Shown here: positions 1 to 9,284 of the stretch, one piece after another
Layout of the letters: each line of letters begins with the position of its first letter
How positions within the stretch are numbered: the first letter of the stretch is position 1
NCBI GenBank assembly: GCA_021773645.1
Contig: JAJFJU010000002.1
Span: 103,365 to 167,364, forward strand
Length of the DNA stretch: 64,000 nt
From: Gammaproteobacteria bacterium
Lineage (GTDB): Bacteria; Pseudomonadota; Gammaproteobacteria; HK1
Reading direction: 5' to 3'
Notes under the pieces: generated by a model
Seen by the model: only the letters and a program-made list of their open reading frames with translations
Told to the model about the DNA's origin: nothing
The model's database searches: none
Position numbers and translations under genes: made by a program

Positions 1-1114
1 CAGGCTCCAGTACTGCGCGCAGATCCGACAGGATCTTCTGGGGCTTCACCGGGAAGCCGGTGTCGGTGGCATAGGAGGCGACCTCTTCGAGGATCACATC
101 GCGGAGCTTGGTGGCTGGGTTTTCTTCCTTTGGAGCCAGGTCTGCAGAGATTTGCTCCAGGCTGTGGCTGATGTCGCCGACGATGCCGGCTTTGAGGATG
201 TAGCATTCATCCACCTCGGCGGGGGAGGCATCGATATGGACGATGTGTTTGTCCTTATCGGCATTCCACAGATGCGGGTGATATTCCACCATGTCGTAAC
301 CGACGCAGAGGATGAGATCCGACCGTTCGATACCGCAGGAGACATGGTCCCGGGCCTGCAGGCCGACCGCGCCTACGAACAGCGGATGGGCGGCCGGTAG
401 TAGCCCTTTGGCCATAAAGGTGGTGGCTACTGGAATATTCAGTTTCTCGGCAAAACGAACCAGCTGATCGCAGGCCTTGCTGCGGATGATGCCGTTGCCG
501 GCAATGATGATGGGGAAGCGCGCGGCGGCAATCAGTTTGGCTACCTGCGCTACCTTGGCGGCAGGCGGTTCTGAGGCGGTGGCCTGTTGTACCAGCAACG
601 GGGCGCTGCCAGAGGCGGCCTCCATTTCGGCAATATTTTCGGGAAAGTCGATGAAGCTGCAACCAGGTTTTTCTGCCTCGGCGACCTTGAAGGCTTTGCG
701 TACAATCTCCGGGATATTTTCCGGCTCCAGAATCTGGGTGCTGTACTTACTGATGGGGCGGAACATGCTCACCAGATCTACTACCTGATGGCTTTCCTTG
801 TGCAGACGGGTGGTGGCCGCCTGACCGGCGATAGCGACGATGGGTGCGCGGTCCATATTGGCATCGGCAACGCCGGTAATGAGATTGGTGGCACCTGGCC
901 CCAGAGTAGCGAGACAGACCCCGGCCTTGCCGGTGAGGCGGCCATAGACATCGGCCATGAAGGCGGCACCCAATTCCAGGCGGGTGAGGACAAAACGGAT
1001 ATCCGAGTCGAGTAGGGCATCCATGACATCAAGATTTTCCTCTCCGGGAATCCCGAAGATGTACTCCACGCCTTCATTCTCCAGGCATTTCACAAACAGT
1101 TCAGCACCTTTCAT
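1..1114 (-). CDS. Thiamine-diphosphate enzyme, acetolactate synthase large-subunit-like (C-terminus cut by window edge)
   Basis: About 371 codons are visible, starting at ATG 1114 behind an AGGGAGAA ribosome site. The N-terminal TPP-binding (PYR) domain reads IFGIPGEEN, GAAFMADVYGRLTGKAG and LGPGATNL, all typical of acetolactate synthases, and the central domain (IIIAGNGI) follows. The C-terminal TPP-binding GDG motif lies outside the window. The usual RHEQ signature around the cofactor-activating glutamate is RLEL here: the Glu is kept but the flanking His and Gln are Leu. The enzyme would condense 2-oxoacids such as pyruvate, but other TPP enzymes (oxalyl-CoA decarboxylase-like) cannot be excluded from this part alone. 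No small regulatory subunit gene is visible on this side. Confidence 0.85.
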   Translation of the reverse strand, partial: MKGAELFVKCLENEGVEYIFGIPGEENLDVMDALLDSDIRFVLTRLELGAAFMADVYGRLTGKAGVCLATLGPGATNLITGVADANMDRAPIVAIAGQAATTRLHKESHQVVDLVSMFRPISKYSTQILEPENIPEIVRKAFKVAEAEKPGCSFIDFPENIAEMEAASGSAPLLVQQATASEPPAAKVAQVAKLIAAARFPIIIAGNGIIRSKACDQLVRFAEKLNIPVATTFMAKGLLPAAHPLFVGAVGLQARDHVSCGIERSDLILCVGYDMVEYHPHLWNADKDKHIVHIDASPAEVDECYILKAGIVGDISHSLEQISADLAPKEENPATKLRDVILEEVASYATDTGFPVKPQKILSDLRAVLEP

Positions 1115-1370
1115 CGCTTATTCTCCCTGCGGCTTGGCCGTGTTGATTATGGAACGTCTGATCTATTCGTGAACTCGTATCTTGCGCCCAAAATATCCAT
1201 CTTTATCGTTGCTGCCCTTCGCAATAGAACGACTCACGTGCGAACAGCACCTCAAGCTGAACCTTTTGAATCACAATCTACTTCGCTCAGAATAAATCAG
1301 ACGTTCCTTAACTCAAACACCTTAGCGGCCGCACATATAAATAATGAAGTTAGCGTTTTATGATGACCCT

Positions 1371-2258
1371 ATGAACAAGATCGATGTGCTTTGTGTGGGT
1401 CATGCCTCCTATGACATTAGCCTGGCTGCAGGCCACCATCCGGCGGCTGATGAAAAGATGTCGGCCGAGGCGATGGCCTGCTGTGGTGGCGGGCCGGCGG
1501 CCAATGCTGCGGTGGCGGTGGCGCGTCTGGGTGGCAGCAGTGCCCTGGCCGCGTATTTGGACAATGGGGCGTTTGGGGAACTGCATGTGGGGGAATTGCA
1601 GCGGGAGGGGGTCGATACCCGGCTGATAGTTCGTGGCAACAGCGCCTCTCCGGTTTCGGTTAGCGTTGCCAAGCCCGATGGCACTCGCTTTCTCATTAAC
1701 CATAAGGCAGAGATGGACGTGTTGTCTGGCGATGCAGTCGATTTTTCTAGCCTTAGACCACGTGTCATATTGGCCGATGGCCATGAGCCAGCACTTTCCA
1801 TGGCTGCGCTTGAGGCTTATCCCGATGCGCCGACGGTGCTGGATGCGGGTTCCGTGCGTTCAGGTACCGAATTGCTGTGTGGGCAAGTCGATTATCTGGT
1901 CTCATCATTACGTTTTGCGTGTGATTACAGTGCTTGCTCGGAACCGGAAGAGGCGCTCGATGTGCTTGCCGAACGTGCTCCCGTGGTGGTGATTACGCTG
2001 GGGGATCAAGGTCTGCTCTGGGCGCGTAACGGAGGGTGGGGCCGACTGCCGGCCTTTGATGTGCAGACGGTGGACAGTACGGGTGCCGGGGATGCCTTTC
2101 ACGGGGGCTTTGCCCACGGATTGGTTCGGGGTATGGATTGGTTGCCGTTGTTGCGCTACGCCTCGGCGGTGGCGGCGCTGAGTTGTACTCGCCTCGGCGC
2201 TCGGCCGGGGTTGCCCACAGCGGCCGAGGTGGCCTCCTTTATGGAGTTGGGGGCCTAA
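1371..2258 (+). CDS. PfkB/ribokinase-family sugar kinase
   Basis: This 295-residue protein has the ribokinase fold signatures. The N-terminal GGGPAANAAVAVARLG is PfkB signature 1, and the C-terminal DSTGAGDAFHGG motif carries the anion hole and catalytic Asp. It should phosphorylate a sugar or sugar-like alcohol with ATP; the substrate cannot be read from sequence. The ATG at 1371 gives the usual family start (MNKIDVLCVGHASYD); an in-frame ATG at 1344 would add nine residues, and neither has a clear ribosome site. It is divergent from the TPP enzyme across 256 AT-rich bases in which I see no conserved structure. Confidence 0.85.
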   Translation: MNKIDVLCVGHASYDISLAAGHHPAADEKMSAEAMACCGGGPAANAAVAVARLGGSSALAAYLDNGAFGELHVGELQREGVDTRLIVRGNSASPVSVSVAKPDGTRFLINHKAEMDVLSGDAVDFSSLRPRVILADGHEPALSMAALEAYPDAPTVLDAGSVRSGTELLCGQVDYLVSSLRFACDYSACSEPEEALDVLAERAPVVVITLGDQGLLWARNGGWGRLPAFDVQTVDSTGAGDAFHGGFAHGLVRGMDWLPLLRYASAVAALSCTRLGARPGLPTAAEVASFMELGA

Positions 2259-2270
2259 ATCAGACTGGCT

Positions 2271-3668
2271 CTATATGAAGAAGTCCAGATCATCATCTTC
2301 TTCTTTCTTGGTAGCTGCCGGGGTGCTTTCGACCGGGGCAGTAGCCTCAGTGGGGGCGGCGCTCTCATCGTCCTGTATGGTGAAATCGTCTACCGCCATG
2401 GTGGAGGCAGCTACCGATGCGATGGTGCTTGCCTCTATAGCCTCTGGCACCTCAGTAGGCTGAGGCGGTTCGCTAACGGGCTGTGCAGTAAATTGAAAAT
2501 TCTGCACCAGGGATTGTAAGTCAACCGAAAGACCGGTCAGTTCACCGCTGGCACTGGCAGTTTGTTTGGCACTCTGGGTAGTGGCGGCGAGGGATCCGCC
2601 GATGTTTGCAAGATTCCCGCCCAACTCGCCAATCATGTCATTCTGGCCGTTGAGTGCATCGACAATACGCTGATTCATCTCAGTAATTTCATGCACTCCA
2701 TTGACGATCGCATCCAGGGATTGCCCTGCCTGGGTTGTCTGTTCAACGCTGGCAGCAGCCTGTTCTCGGCTGCTGCTCATGGCGCTAACCGCCTCATTGG
2801 CACCGCGTTGCAAGCTCTCGATCATCTGTTGAATTTCATGGGTGGAGTCGTGGGTTCTGCTGGCCAGATTGCGCACCTCATCGGCGACTACTGCAAAGCC
2901 CCGCCCCATTTCGCCGGCGCGGGCGGCCTCAATGGCGGCATTGAGCGCTAGCAAGTTTGTTTGCTCCGAGACATCACGAATGACATCCAGAATTTTACCG
3001 ATGTGTTTAACATCTTCTTCGACCTTGTTAATGATGTCCGATGAACGTTGTACCTCAGTGGCTAGGCTGTTCATTGAAGACACCGCCTGATCGACAACAT
3101 GACGCCCGGCATTAGCTTCTTCCGCCGTGGTGTTGGCTGTTTGCACGGCATTGGATGATTCCATCCCCACCGATAATCCAGTGCCAGCTACGCGTTCAAT
3201 GGCCCGAGAAATATGCTCAATTTCGGTTTGCTGCTGTTGAATGTGTTCGTATGACTCATGGCTTATGAGTGAGGCCCGTTCGGCGGCTGATGATAACTGA
3301 CCGCTGTAGTTGTCGACGTTGCTCACCAGGTTCTCGATCCCGTCTATGGCGGTATTAAAGCCGCCTGCGATGTGAGCGCCACCTTGAGATTCCAGACGGC
3401 TAACCAGATCTCCCTTACTGAAATTCTCCATTGCCGTGTTCATATCAGCAAATGAGCGTTGTACGGAATAGTTGGTGATGATGCTGAGGAATATCACGCC
3501 TGCGATAGCGATCAACATGCAGACAAGTAGAACGGAGCCACTAGACTCGGTTTTTGGCGCAGTACTGTATTGATAGAGTTGAACCAGGGTGAGTAGTCCG
3601 GCAATGGTGGCAAGTAATACCAGCCCGGTAAACTTCTGCTTTAGATTGAAGCGATCAAAAATATGCAT
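2271..3668 (-). CDS. Methyl-accepting chemotaxis protein without a periplasmic sensor domain
   Basis: The 465-residue chemoreceptor has two transmembrane helices (about residues 14-30 and 43-63) separated by only a dozen residues, so it has almost no periplasmic ligand domain. A HAMP-like segment follows, then the long signalling coiled coil with the hairpin tip [19 protein letters not shown] and the [10 protein letters not shown] stretch that contacts CheA/CheW. It probably senses a membrane or cytoplasmic cue. The tail is Pro/Ala/Glu-rich and ends in an acidic-hydrophobic [10 protein letters not shown], not the classical NWETF-type CheR/CheB tether. It lies downstream of a bacteriohemerythrin on the same strand, which hints at oxygen or redox sensing, although a hairpin separates the two. 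Confidence 0.92.
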   Translation of the reverse strand: MHIFDRFNLKQKFTGLVLLATIAGLLTLVQLYQYSTAPKTESSGSVLLVCMLIAIAGVIFLSIITNYSVQRSFADMNTAMENFSKGDLVSRLESQGGAHIAGGFNTAIDGIENLVSNVDNYSGQLSSAAERASLISHESYEHIQQQQTEIEHISRAIERVAGTGLSVGMESSNAVQTANTTAEEANAGRHVVDQAVSSMNSLATEVQRSSDIINKVEEDVKHIGKILDVIRDVSEQTNLLALNAAIEAARAGEMGRGFAVVADEVRNLASRTHDSTHEIQQMIESLQRGANEAVSAMSSSREQAAASVEQTTQAGQSLDAIVNGVHEITEMNQRIVDALNGQNDMIGELGGNLANIGGSLAATTQSAKQTASASGELTGLSVDLQSLVQNFQFTAQPVSEPPQPTEVPEAIEASTIASVAASTMAVDDFTIQDDESAAPTEATAPVESTPAATKKEEDDDLDFFI

Positions 3669-3720
3669 AGTGAAGCGCCTTGGCTGTATTTATTCGTACC
3701 ACGCGTATGAGAGCGGAGGA

Positions 3721-3759
3721 AGGATGGCTGCGTCGTATAATCTGGAGCTCAGCCATCCT
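3721..3759. repeat. Inverted repeat between hemerythrin and chemoreceptor genes
   Basis: The arms AGGATGGCTG (3721-3730) and CAGCCATCCT (3750-3759) are perfectly complementary over 10 bp with a 19-nt loop. It may terminate or attenuate transcription running from the hemerythrin gene into the chemoreceptor gene; no T-run follows the stem on the minus strand, so a classical intrinsic terminator is not certain. Confidence 0.5.
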
Positions 3760-3815
3760 CCTAATTTCCTCGGACTATTCATCCTAAACTGTGATGTTTA
3801 AGGATCGGTTTAAGT

Positions 3816-4223
3816 TTAGCTGACACCTTCGCTGGTAAGGAAGGCGACATATTTTTTATCAGTCCCCTGAATGTGATTTGTCAGCCAGCTTTTCAGGAAG
3901 GCCATTAACTCCATGCTAATCATGAAGTTTCCAGCATCCATTTTGGCCTTTAGATCGCCAACCTGTTTGAGTAGGTCTGCATGTTCCTTTTTATGCGCAG
4001 CGGTTTCTGGATAGTTATATTTGGCAAAGAGATCTTCCTCGAATTGAAAGTGCTTGGTGGTATAAGCGGCTAAGCCGTTGAAAATTTTCCCGAGCATTTC
4101 CTTGCCTTCGCCCGCTGCAAGTGCGTCGTTTAAAGCGTTAATCATATTTACTAGCTTTTTGTGCTGCTCATCAATGGAATTAATGCCAACACTCAGTTGC
4201 GGACCCCATGTAATAAGACTCAT
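3816..4223 (-). CDS. Bacteriohemerythrin
   Basis: The 135-residue single-domain hemerythrin is a four-helix bundle with a diiron site that reversibly binds O2. All ligands of the family are present: H21, H58, E62, H77, H81, H117 and D122 (motifs DEQH, HFQFEED, HKKEH, HIQGTD). The ATG at 4223 is preferred because AAGGGGA sits 7 nt upstream; an in-frame TTG two codons earlier is unlikely. It probably stores or delivers oxygen, or acts as an oxygen sensor for the chemoreceptor gene that follows it. A second, unusual hemerythrin lies at 6002. Confidence 0.95.
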   Translation of the reverse strand: MSLITWGPQLSVGINSIDEQHKKLVNMINALNDALAAGEGKEMLGKIFNGLAAYTTKHFQFEEDLFAKYNYPETAAHKKEHADLLKQVGDLKAKMDAGNFMISMELMAFLKSWLTNHIQGTDKKYVAFLTSEGVS

Positions 4224-4439
4224 TCTCAATCCCCTTCAGGTTTTATGTCTGTCATTAATATCAATAAAAACAATCGTTTAAAATCCATCTGTCTTTGTGT
4301 GCGGCCATTAATCCCGCGCACTGTGTAAGGGTATCGACCATGTAAATATTTACTTAAGAGATATTTTATGCCTGGTCTTAAATGGCTCTATAAAGGATGA
4401 GTAATATCCTTGTTAATCTTTGCCTTGGAGTGATGCTGG

Positions 4440-5105
4440 ATGACTAATCAAACATTAGCGCTGGACGACGCACTGTATGCCTATCTATTGGATAGCTCGC
4501 TACAGGAACCGAATATTCTTCGTGCCCTGCGGGAGGAGACCGAGCGTGATGCCATGTCGATGATGCGCATCGCCCCGGAGCAGGGTCAGTTCATGGCGTT
4601 GTTGGTGCGTCTAATCGGGGCGCGCCGAGTATTGGAAATTGGTACCTATACCGGCTATAGCGCGTTGTGGATGGCGCTTTCCCAGCCTATGGATGGCGAA
4701 TTGATCGCCTGTGATATCAGCACAGAATGGACTGCGGTGGCGCAGCGATTCTGGCAGAAGGCCGGTGTGGCTAAGCAGGTGCAGCTTGAATTGCGGCCAG
4801 CCATAGAGACCTTGGATAAGTTATTGGATGAGGGGCAGGCAGAAAGTTTTGATCTCGCCTTCATAGATGCCGACAAACCGAACTATGAGGCCTATTTTGA
4901 GCGTTGCCTGCGGCTGCTGCGCCCCCGTGGAGTGATTCTGGTAGACAATGTCCTATGGGATGGTCGGGTTGCCGACCCGATGGAGACAGATGAGAGTACG
5001 GTAGCAATTCGTGCCTTCAATGAGGCGCGAGCCAGCGACTCACGCATCTGGCTTTCCATGTTGCCCGTGGGTGATGGTTTGACGCTGGCAATGAAGCGAG
5101 ATTGA
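4440..5105 (+). CDS. SAM-dependent O-methyltransferase (caffeoyl-CoA OMT-like)
   Basis: The 221-residue class I methyltransferase has the SAM-binding motif [16 protein letters not shown] near residues 62-77. The metal-site Asp region follows ([13 protein letters not shown]), then [11 protein letters not shown]. These match the cation-dependent caffeoyl-CoA/catechol O-methyltransferase family, whose bacterial members methylate catechol-type hydroxyls. The physiological substrate is unknown. It is followed 25 nt later by ttcA and may be co-transcribed with it. Confidence 0.9.
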   Translation: MTNQTLALDDALYAYLLDSSLQEPNILRALREETERDAMSMMRIAPEQGQFMALLVRLIGARRVLEIGTYTGYSALWMALSQPMDGELIACDISTEWTAVAQRFWQKAGVAKQVQLELRPAIETLDKLLDEGQAESFDLAFIDADKPNYEAYFERCLRLLRPRGVILVDNVLWDGRVADPMETDESTVAIRAFNEARASDSRIWLSMLPVGDGLTLAMKRD

Positions 5106-5130
5106 GTGGGACGATAGGCAGGATACGAAG

Positions 5131-5940
5131 ATGGAAGCGCTACACCACAAAGCAAAATACCGGACCAATAAACTGCATAAGCGCTTGCGGCGACTGGTGG
5201 GTCAGGCTATTGAGGACTATCGGATGATCGGTCCGGGGGATCGGGTGATGGTCTGCCTTTCCGGTGGCAAGGATAGCTACACTTTGCTTGATATCCTGCT
5301 GCATTTACAACGCCACGCACCGGTGGATTTCGACATCATTGCAGTACATCTGGACCAGAAGCAGCCGGGCTATCCTGGGCATGTGCTGCCAGAGTATCTA
5401 GATGACGTGGGGGTTGAGTACCGCATTGCCGAGCAGGATACCTACCGTGTGGTGCAGCGCGTGATCCCGGAGGGAAAAACCACTTGTTCGCTGTGCTCGC
5501 GCCTGCGCCGAGGCGCGCTCTACCGGCTGGCAACGGAGGTTGGAGCTACTCGTATCGCTCTTGGCCACCACCGTGAGGACATACTAGAGACCTTTTTCCT
5601 CAATCTGTTTCATGGCGGCACCCTTTCGGCGATGCCGGCAAAGTTACGCAATGACACAGGTGATCATGTGGTGATTCGTCCGCTAGCCTATTGTCGTGAG
5701 CAAGATATTGCCCGTTATGCGGCGGAGCAGGACTTCCCCATCATTGACTGCAATCTATGCGGCTCTCAATCACGGCTCCAGCGTCAGGTGATTAAGGAAA
5801 TGATGCGGTGTTGGGATCACGAGTACCCCGGTCGGCTGGAGAGTATGTTCCGGGCCTTGCAGCAAGTTCGGCCCTCGCAATTGCTCGATCAGGCGTTATT
5901 TCCCTTTGCCGAGCTAGAGCAAACACTCCCATCAGAATAG
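5131..5940 (+). CDS. ttcA: tRNA 2-thiocytidine(32) synthetase TtcA
   Basis: TtcA thiolates C32 in the anticodon loop of certain tRNAs using ATP and an Fe-S cluster. The 269-residue protein has the PP-loop SGGKDS at residues 44-49, which adenylates the cytidine, and the cysteine pair C119/C122 in the [10 protein letters not shown] motif. The later CNLC motif (C207, C210) supplies further candidate cluster or catalytic cysteines. Length and motif order fit the family, though the C-terminal tail is somewhat short compared with the enterobacterial protein. It lies just downstream of the O-methyltransferase. Confidence 0.95.
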   Translation: MEALHHKAKYRTNKLHKRLRRLVGQAIEDYRMIGPGDRVMVCLSGGKDSYTLLDILLHLQRHAPVDFDIIAVHLDQKQPGYPGHVLPEYLDDVGVEYRIAEQDTYRVVQRVIPEGKTTCSLCSRLRRGALYRLATEVGATRIALGHHREDILETFFLNLFHGGTLSAMPAKLRNDTGDHVVIRPLAYCREQDIARYAAEQDFPIIDCNLCGSQSRLQRQVIKEMMRCWDHEYPGRLESMFRALQQVRPSQLLDQALFPFAELEQTLPSE

Positions 5941-6001
5941 TTAGCGTGGGTGCATCTATACTCACTCGCAAGTATCACGATAACCATATAGAGGATGTTC
6001 G

Positions 6002-6532
6002 ATGACCATTCAGTGGAACGATGCCATGAGCGTCGGGAATGCCGACATAGATAACGAGCACAAACAGCTTATCAAGCTGATTAACCAAGCTGAGGTGGCG
6101 CTGGAAGAGCGGGAGAACCACGATGCCTTGTTAGCTGTGCTGGGTGAGTTGGTGAAATATACCCGCTACCATTTTGACCGCGAGGAAATCATTCAGCTGA
6201 ATATCAAGTATCCCGATTATGTGGAGCACAAGCTGGAGCATCAGGAGCTGGTTGAAAATCTAGAGGAATTTATGCGCCACTTCGAGGTGGCCAGCGAAAA
6301 AAATGATGAGCCTGCTTCAGAAGCGGTGGCTCCCGGGGGAGAGCCCGAGTCAGCGTCCGGCAGCGCCGCTACCCCTGATGTTGAGTTGGCCAATGGTGTA
6401 GGTGAGCCGGAAGTTAAAAGCCTGGCGGAAAGAAATACCGAGGAATTGATGGGCTTGTTGCGCCATTGGATTATCGATCATGTGCTGACCACCGATCGAA
6501 AAATGAAACCCTATCTGAAAGTACTTCGGTAA
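6002..6532 (+). CDS. Hemerythrin-like protein with a low-complexity insertion
   Basis: The 176-residue protein keeps the whole hemerythrin diiron ligand set: H20, H57, E61, H76, H80, H160 and D165. Residues about 97-142 between the third and fourth helix pair carry an extra Glu/Pro/Ala/Gly/Ser-rich stretch that ordinary ~135-residue bacteriohemerythrins lack. The insert has no recognisable fold and looks disordered; it would project from the loop before the last helix. The ATG at 6002 starts the usual TIQWNDAMSVG sequence. Oxygen binding is likely; the role of the insert is unknown. Confidence 0.92.
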   Translation: MTIQWNDAMSVGNADIDNEHKQLIKLINQAEVALEERENHDALLAVLGELVKYTRYHFDREEIIQLNIKYPDYVEHKLEHQELVENLEEFMRHFEVASEKNDEPASEAVAPGGEPESASGSAATPDVELANGVGEPEVKSLAERNTEELMGLLRHWIIDHVLTTDRKMKPYLKVLR

Positions 6533-6586
6533 ATTCTATTTCGCCAAACCTTGTGTTCCAGTTTTCCCCTAGCCTGGAGAGTTCCC

Positions 6587-6865
6587 ATGTATTACCTGCT
6601 TTTTTATGAAACGGTTGCGGACTATGCCGAAAAGCGGGATTTATACCGTGCACCTCATCGCGCTCACGGGAAAACCGCCTATGAGCGTGGAGAGCTGGTG
6701 ATGGCGGGAGCGTTGGCGGATCCGGTGGATGGGGTGGTGCTGGTGTTCAAGGGCGATGACGAGCAGGTGGCAGAGCAGTTTGCGCGGGATGATCCCTATG
6801 TGCAGAACGGGCTGATTACGAAGTGGCACGTACGGCCCTGGAGTGTGGTTTTGGGTGGGGTGTAG
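6587..6865 (+). CDS. YciI-like small protein
   Basis: This 92-residue protein fits the YciI (ferredoxin-like, dimeric alpha/beta barrel) family: an N-terminal YYLLFYET strand, a central HRAHGKTAYERGELVMAGAL with the conserved His region, and a C-terminal DDPYVQNGLI typical of the family. YciI-like proteins have a possible active-site His-Asp pair but poorly known reactions. The ATG at 6587 is chosen because GGAGAG lies about 6 nt upstream. It is followed by a histidine phosphatase gene 42 nt later. Confidence 0.88.
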   Translation: MYYLLFYETVADYAEKRDLYRAPHRAHGKTAYERGELVMAGALADPVDGVVLVFKGDDEQVAEQFARDDPYVQNGLITKWHVRPWSVVLGGV

Positions 6866-6907
6866 ACAGAATATAATGGGGCATTATTTCCCCGAAGGAT
6901 TTTTTTG

Positions 6908-7513
6908 ATGGCCCTGTATCTCGTTCGCCACGGCGAAACCGAATGGAACCGACAGCAACGGCTGCAAACAGTGAGTGATATCCCGCTTAATGAGCGTGGG
7001 CGTGCCCAGGCAGCATGTATACGGAATGAATTGGCGGCTCGAAAGGTGCATTTTGCGCTTGCACGTAGCAGCCCTTTGTCCCGGGCCGTGGAGACAGCAA
7101 AGGCTATAGTGGCTGGGAAGTCGGTTCCCATGCGTGGCGATGCAGCCTTTCTGGAACTGTCTGTAGGCGATTACGAGGGAAAGTACGAGGCGGATTTGCG
7201 CGCCTCTATGGGAGCTGCCTATGACGATTGGCGGGCGCTGGAGCACACGGTGGCGGCACCTGGTGGTGAAAACATTTTCATGGCGGCACCGCGTGTGCGC
7301 CGTGCATTGCTCGACCTGAAAGCCCTGGCCATTGGCGGTGATGTGCTGATCGTCGGGCATCAGGCGGTGAACATGACGATTATGGCGGTGATATCTGGCT
7401 GCTTTGATGTTTCGAGCCTGGCCTCTCGGCGCCAACGCAATGACGAGATCTATGTCTGGGACATGGCCCGTGGCCGCTTGCTGGATCGTTTACAGATCAA
7501 CGTCGCGGACTAA
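6908..7513 (+). CDS. Histidine phosphatase family protein (phosphoglycerate mutase-like)
   Basis: The 201-residue protein opens with LVRHGETEWN, the RHG motif with the phospho-accepting His, and carries the second catalytic His in the later VGHQAVN motif. These define branch-1 histidine phosphatases (CobC/GpmB/SixA relatives), which remove phosphate from sugars, nucleosides or proteins. The substrate cannot be inferred. ATG 6908 is preferred to the TTG directly before it. It sits 4 nt before a HAD phosphatase, so the two phosphatases are probably co-expressed. Confidence 0.9.
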   Translation: MALYLVRHGETEWNRQQRLQTVSDIPLNERGRAQAACIRNELAARKVHFALARSSPLSRAVETAKAIVAGKSVPMRGDAAFLELSVGDYEGKYEADLRASMGAAYDDWRALEHTVAAPGGENIFMAAPRVRRALLDLKALAIGGDVLIVGHQAVNMTIMAVISGCFDVSSLASRRQRNDEIYVWDMARGRLLDRLQINVAD

Positions 7514-7517
7514 AGCG

Positions 7518-8201
7518 ATGCCGATACGCTGCATTACCTTCGACCTGGACGACACTCTGTGGGACTGTGCGGCGGTGATGGATGGTGCCGAGGCGGGTTT
7601 TTATGCCTGGCTTGATGAGCACCTGCCGAAGGTGGTGGCCGGGCATACGTCTGAGTCGCTCATCGCCCAGCGCCGTGACTTTTGTGAGCGTCATCCGGAG
7701 TTAAGCCATGATTTCACCCGCTTGCGTAAAGGCTGGTTGGCGGAGGTGGTGGCGACACACGGTTATGCCCTGGAGCTGGTAGAGATTGGATTTCGCGCCT
7801 TCTGGAAGATGCGTAACGACGTGCAGCTATTGGTCGGAGTGGCTGAAATGCTGGCGGATCTGCAAAGGGATTATCGCCTCGGGGTGATCAGCAATGGCAA
7901 TGCTGATGTACACCATATAGGCATTGGTCATCACTTCGAATTTGTAGTCCACGCTGCTACCGCCGGCGTACTCAAGCCCGATCCATTGATTTTTCAACAT
8001 GCGGTCGAGGCCGCTGGCGTGTCGGTTGAGGAAATTGTCCATGTCGGCGATGACCCGGTGCGTGACGTGGCGGGCGCTGCGGCGGTAGGCATGCATACGG
8101 TGTGGGTGAATCACCAGCGTGTGGTCTGGCCGGGCGGTCCCATGGCGGACGCGGAGATTTCGCAACTCTCGCAGTTAAAAGAGGTGCTACAGGCATGGTG
8201 A
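7518..8201 (+). CDS. HAD-superfamily hydrolase
   Basis: The 227-residue protein has all HAD motifs: TFDLDDTLW (nucleophile and acid Asp) at the N-terminus, ISNGN (motif II), GVLKPDP (motif III Lys) and HVGDDPVRDVAGA (motif IV, Mg binding). A helical cap lies between motifs I and II. It resembles the YigB/FMN-phosphatase type; the substrate is not certain. The ATG at 7518 is 4 nt after the preceding stop. Its stop overlaps the start of the quinone oxidoreductase gene, indicating translational coupling. Confidence 0.9.
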   Translation: MPIRCITFDLDDTLWDCAAVMDGAEAGFYAWLDEHLPKVVAGHTSESLIAQRRDFCERHPELSHDFTRLRKGWLAEVVATHGYALELVEIGFRAFWKMRNDVQLLVGVAEMLADLQRDYRLGVISNGNADVHHIGIGHHFEFVVHAATAGVLKPDPLIFQHAVEAAGVSVEEIVHVGDDPVRDVAGAAAVGMHTVWVNHQRVVWPGGPMADAEISQLSQLKEVLQAW

Positions 8202-9199
8202 TGAAGGCGGTATTGGTACATAAAGCCGGCGGGCCAGAGCAACTCTACGTGGGTGAGGTATCGCGGCCAGTGCCAGGTGAAGGGCAGGTATTAATTCGGG
8301 TGATGGCGACCTCCGTGAACGGGGCGGACTTGGTACAGCGAGCGGGACGCTATCCAGCACCACTTGGGGAATCAGAGATCCTCGGACTGGAGGCGGCCGG
8401 AGTTATTGCCGTCTTGGGGCCGGGCGTTTCCGGTTGGCAGGTCGGGGATGCCGTGATGTCTCTGGTGGCGGGTGGTGGCTACGCGGAGTACGCCTTGGCC
8501 TGGGCGGAACATTTGTTGCCCAAACCAGAAAATTTCAGCTTTCTCGAGGCGGCGTGCATCGCCGAGGTTTATCTGACTGCTTATCTGAATCTATTTCTGC
8601 TTGGTGAGTTGAGGGACGGTGAGTGTGTTTTGGTGCACGGTGGCGGTGGTGGCGTGAATACCGCGGCTATCCAGCTATGCCAAGAATTGGTGCCTGACGC
8701 CCGGCTGATGGTGACGGCCTCACCAAAGAAGGTGGGGCGGGTGCGGAAGTTGGGGGTGCACCATGTGGTGAACTATCGGGAGGTTGAGTTTGCCGAAGCC
8801 GCGAAGGAATTTACCCAAAGGCGGGGGCTGGATCTCATCCTTGACCATATTGGTGCCGATTATCTCGATGCCAATATGCGCGCCCTAGGAGTTGGGGGGC
8901 GGCTCGTGGTGATCGGTATTAGCAGCGGTCCGCGGGCGGAATTGAATATGGGGCGCATGATGGTCAAACGCCAGCGCATTATCGGCTCGGTGCTGCGTTC
9001 GCGCTCGGTGGCCGAAAAGGCGGAACTCATTGCCAGTTTTTGTGCCGCGGTGATGCCGGCATTAGAGGCTGGGCGAATCGTGCCTCGGATTCACGCGGTG
9101 TTTCCACTGGAACTCGCGGGGGAGGCGCATCGGGCGATGGCGGCGGGCGCGCACTTCGGCAAGTTGGTCCTGAAGGTGGTTAGTGATCATGTAGAATGA
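8195..9199 (+). CDS. Zinc-independent NADPH:quinone oxidoreductase (MDR family)
   Basis: The 334-residue protein is a medium-chain dehydrogenase/reductase of the quinone oxidoreductase/crotonyl-CoA reductase-like branch. It has the N-terminal GroES-like domain (MKAVLVHKAGGPEQL), the QRAGRYPAP stretch typical of quinone reductases, and the nucleotide-binding loop LVHGGGGGVNTAAIQL in place of the usual AAAGGVG. The catalytic zinc Cys residues are absent. The start is either ATG 8195 (AAGAGG about 10 nt upstream) or ATG 8201, which would overlap the previous stop as TGATG. Confidence 0.88.
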   Translation: MVMKAVLVHKAGGPEQLYVGEVSRPVPGEGQVLIRVMATSVNGADLVQRAGRYPAPLGESEILGLEAAGVIAVLGPGVSGWQVGDAVMSLVAGGGYAEYALAWAEHLLPKPENFSFLEAACIAEVYLTAYLNLFLLGELRDGECVLVHGGGGGVNTAAIQLCQELVPDARLMVTASPKKVGRVRKLGVHHVVNYREVEFAEAAKEFTQRRGLDLILDHIGADYLDANMRALGVGGRLVVIGISSGPRAELNMGRMMVKRQRIIGSVLRSRSVAEKAELIASFCAAVMPALEAGRIVPRIHAVFPLELAGEAHRAMAAGAHFGKLVLKVVSDHVE

Positions 9200-9284
9200 C
9201 AGCCTTTATATTGCGGTGGGCATGGGGTTCGTTGCCCTTTCAATGATAAAAACTGGGGTGTCCCAGGAATGCTGGAGAGCCGAA

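Noticed and set aside
4342..4353. GTAAATATTTAC palindrome upstream of the O-methyltransferase
   Set aside because: A single 12-bp AT-rich palindrome with no second copy; chance cannot be excluded.
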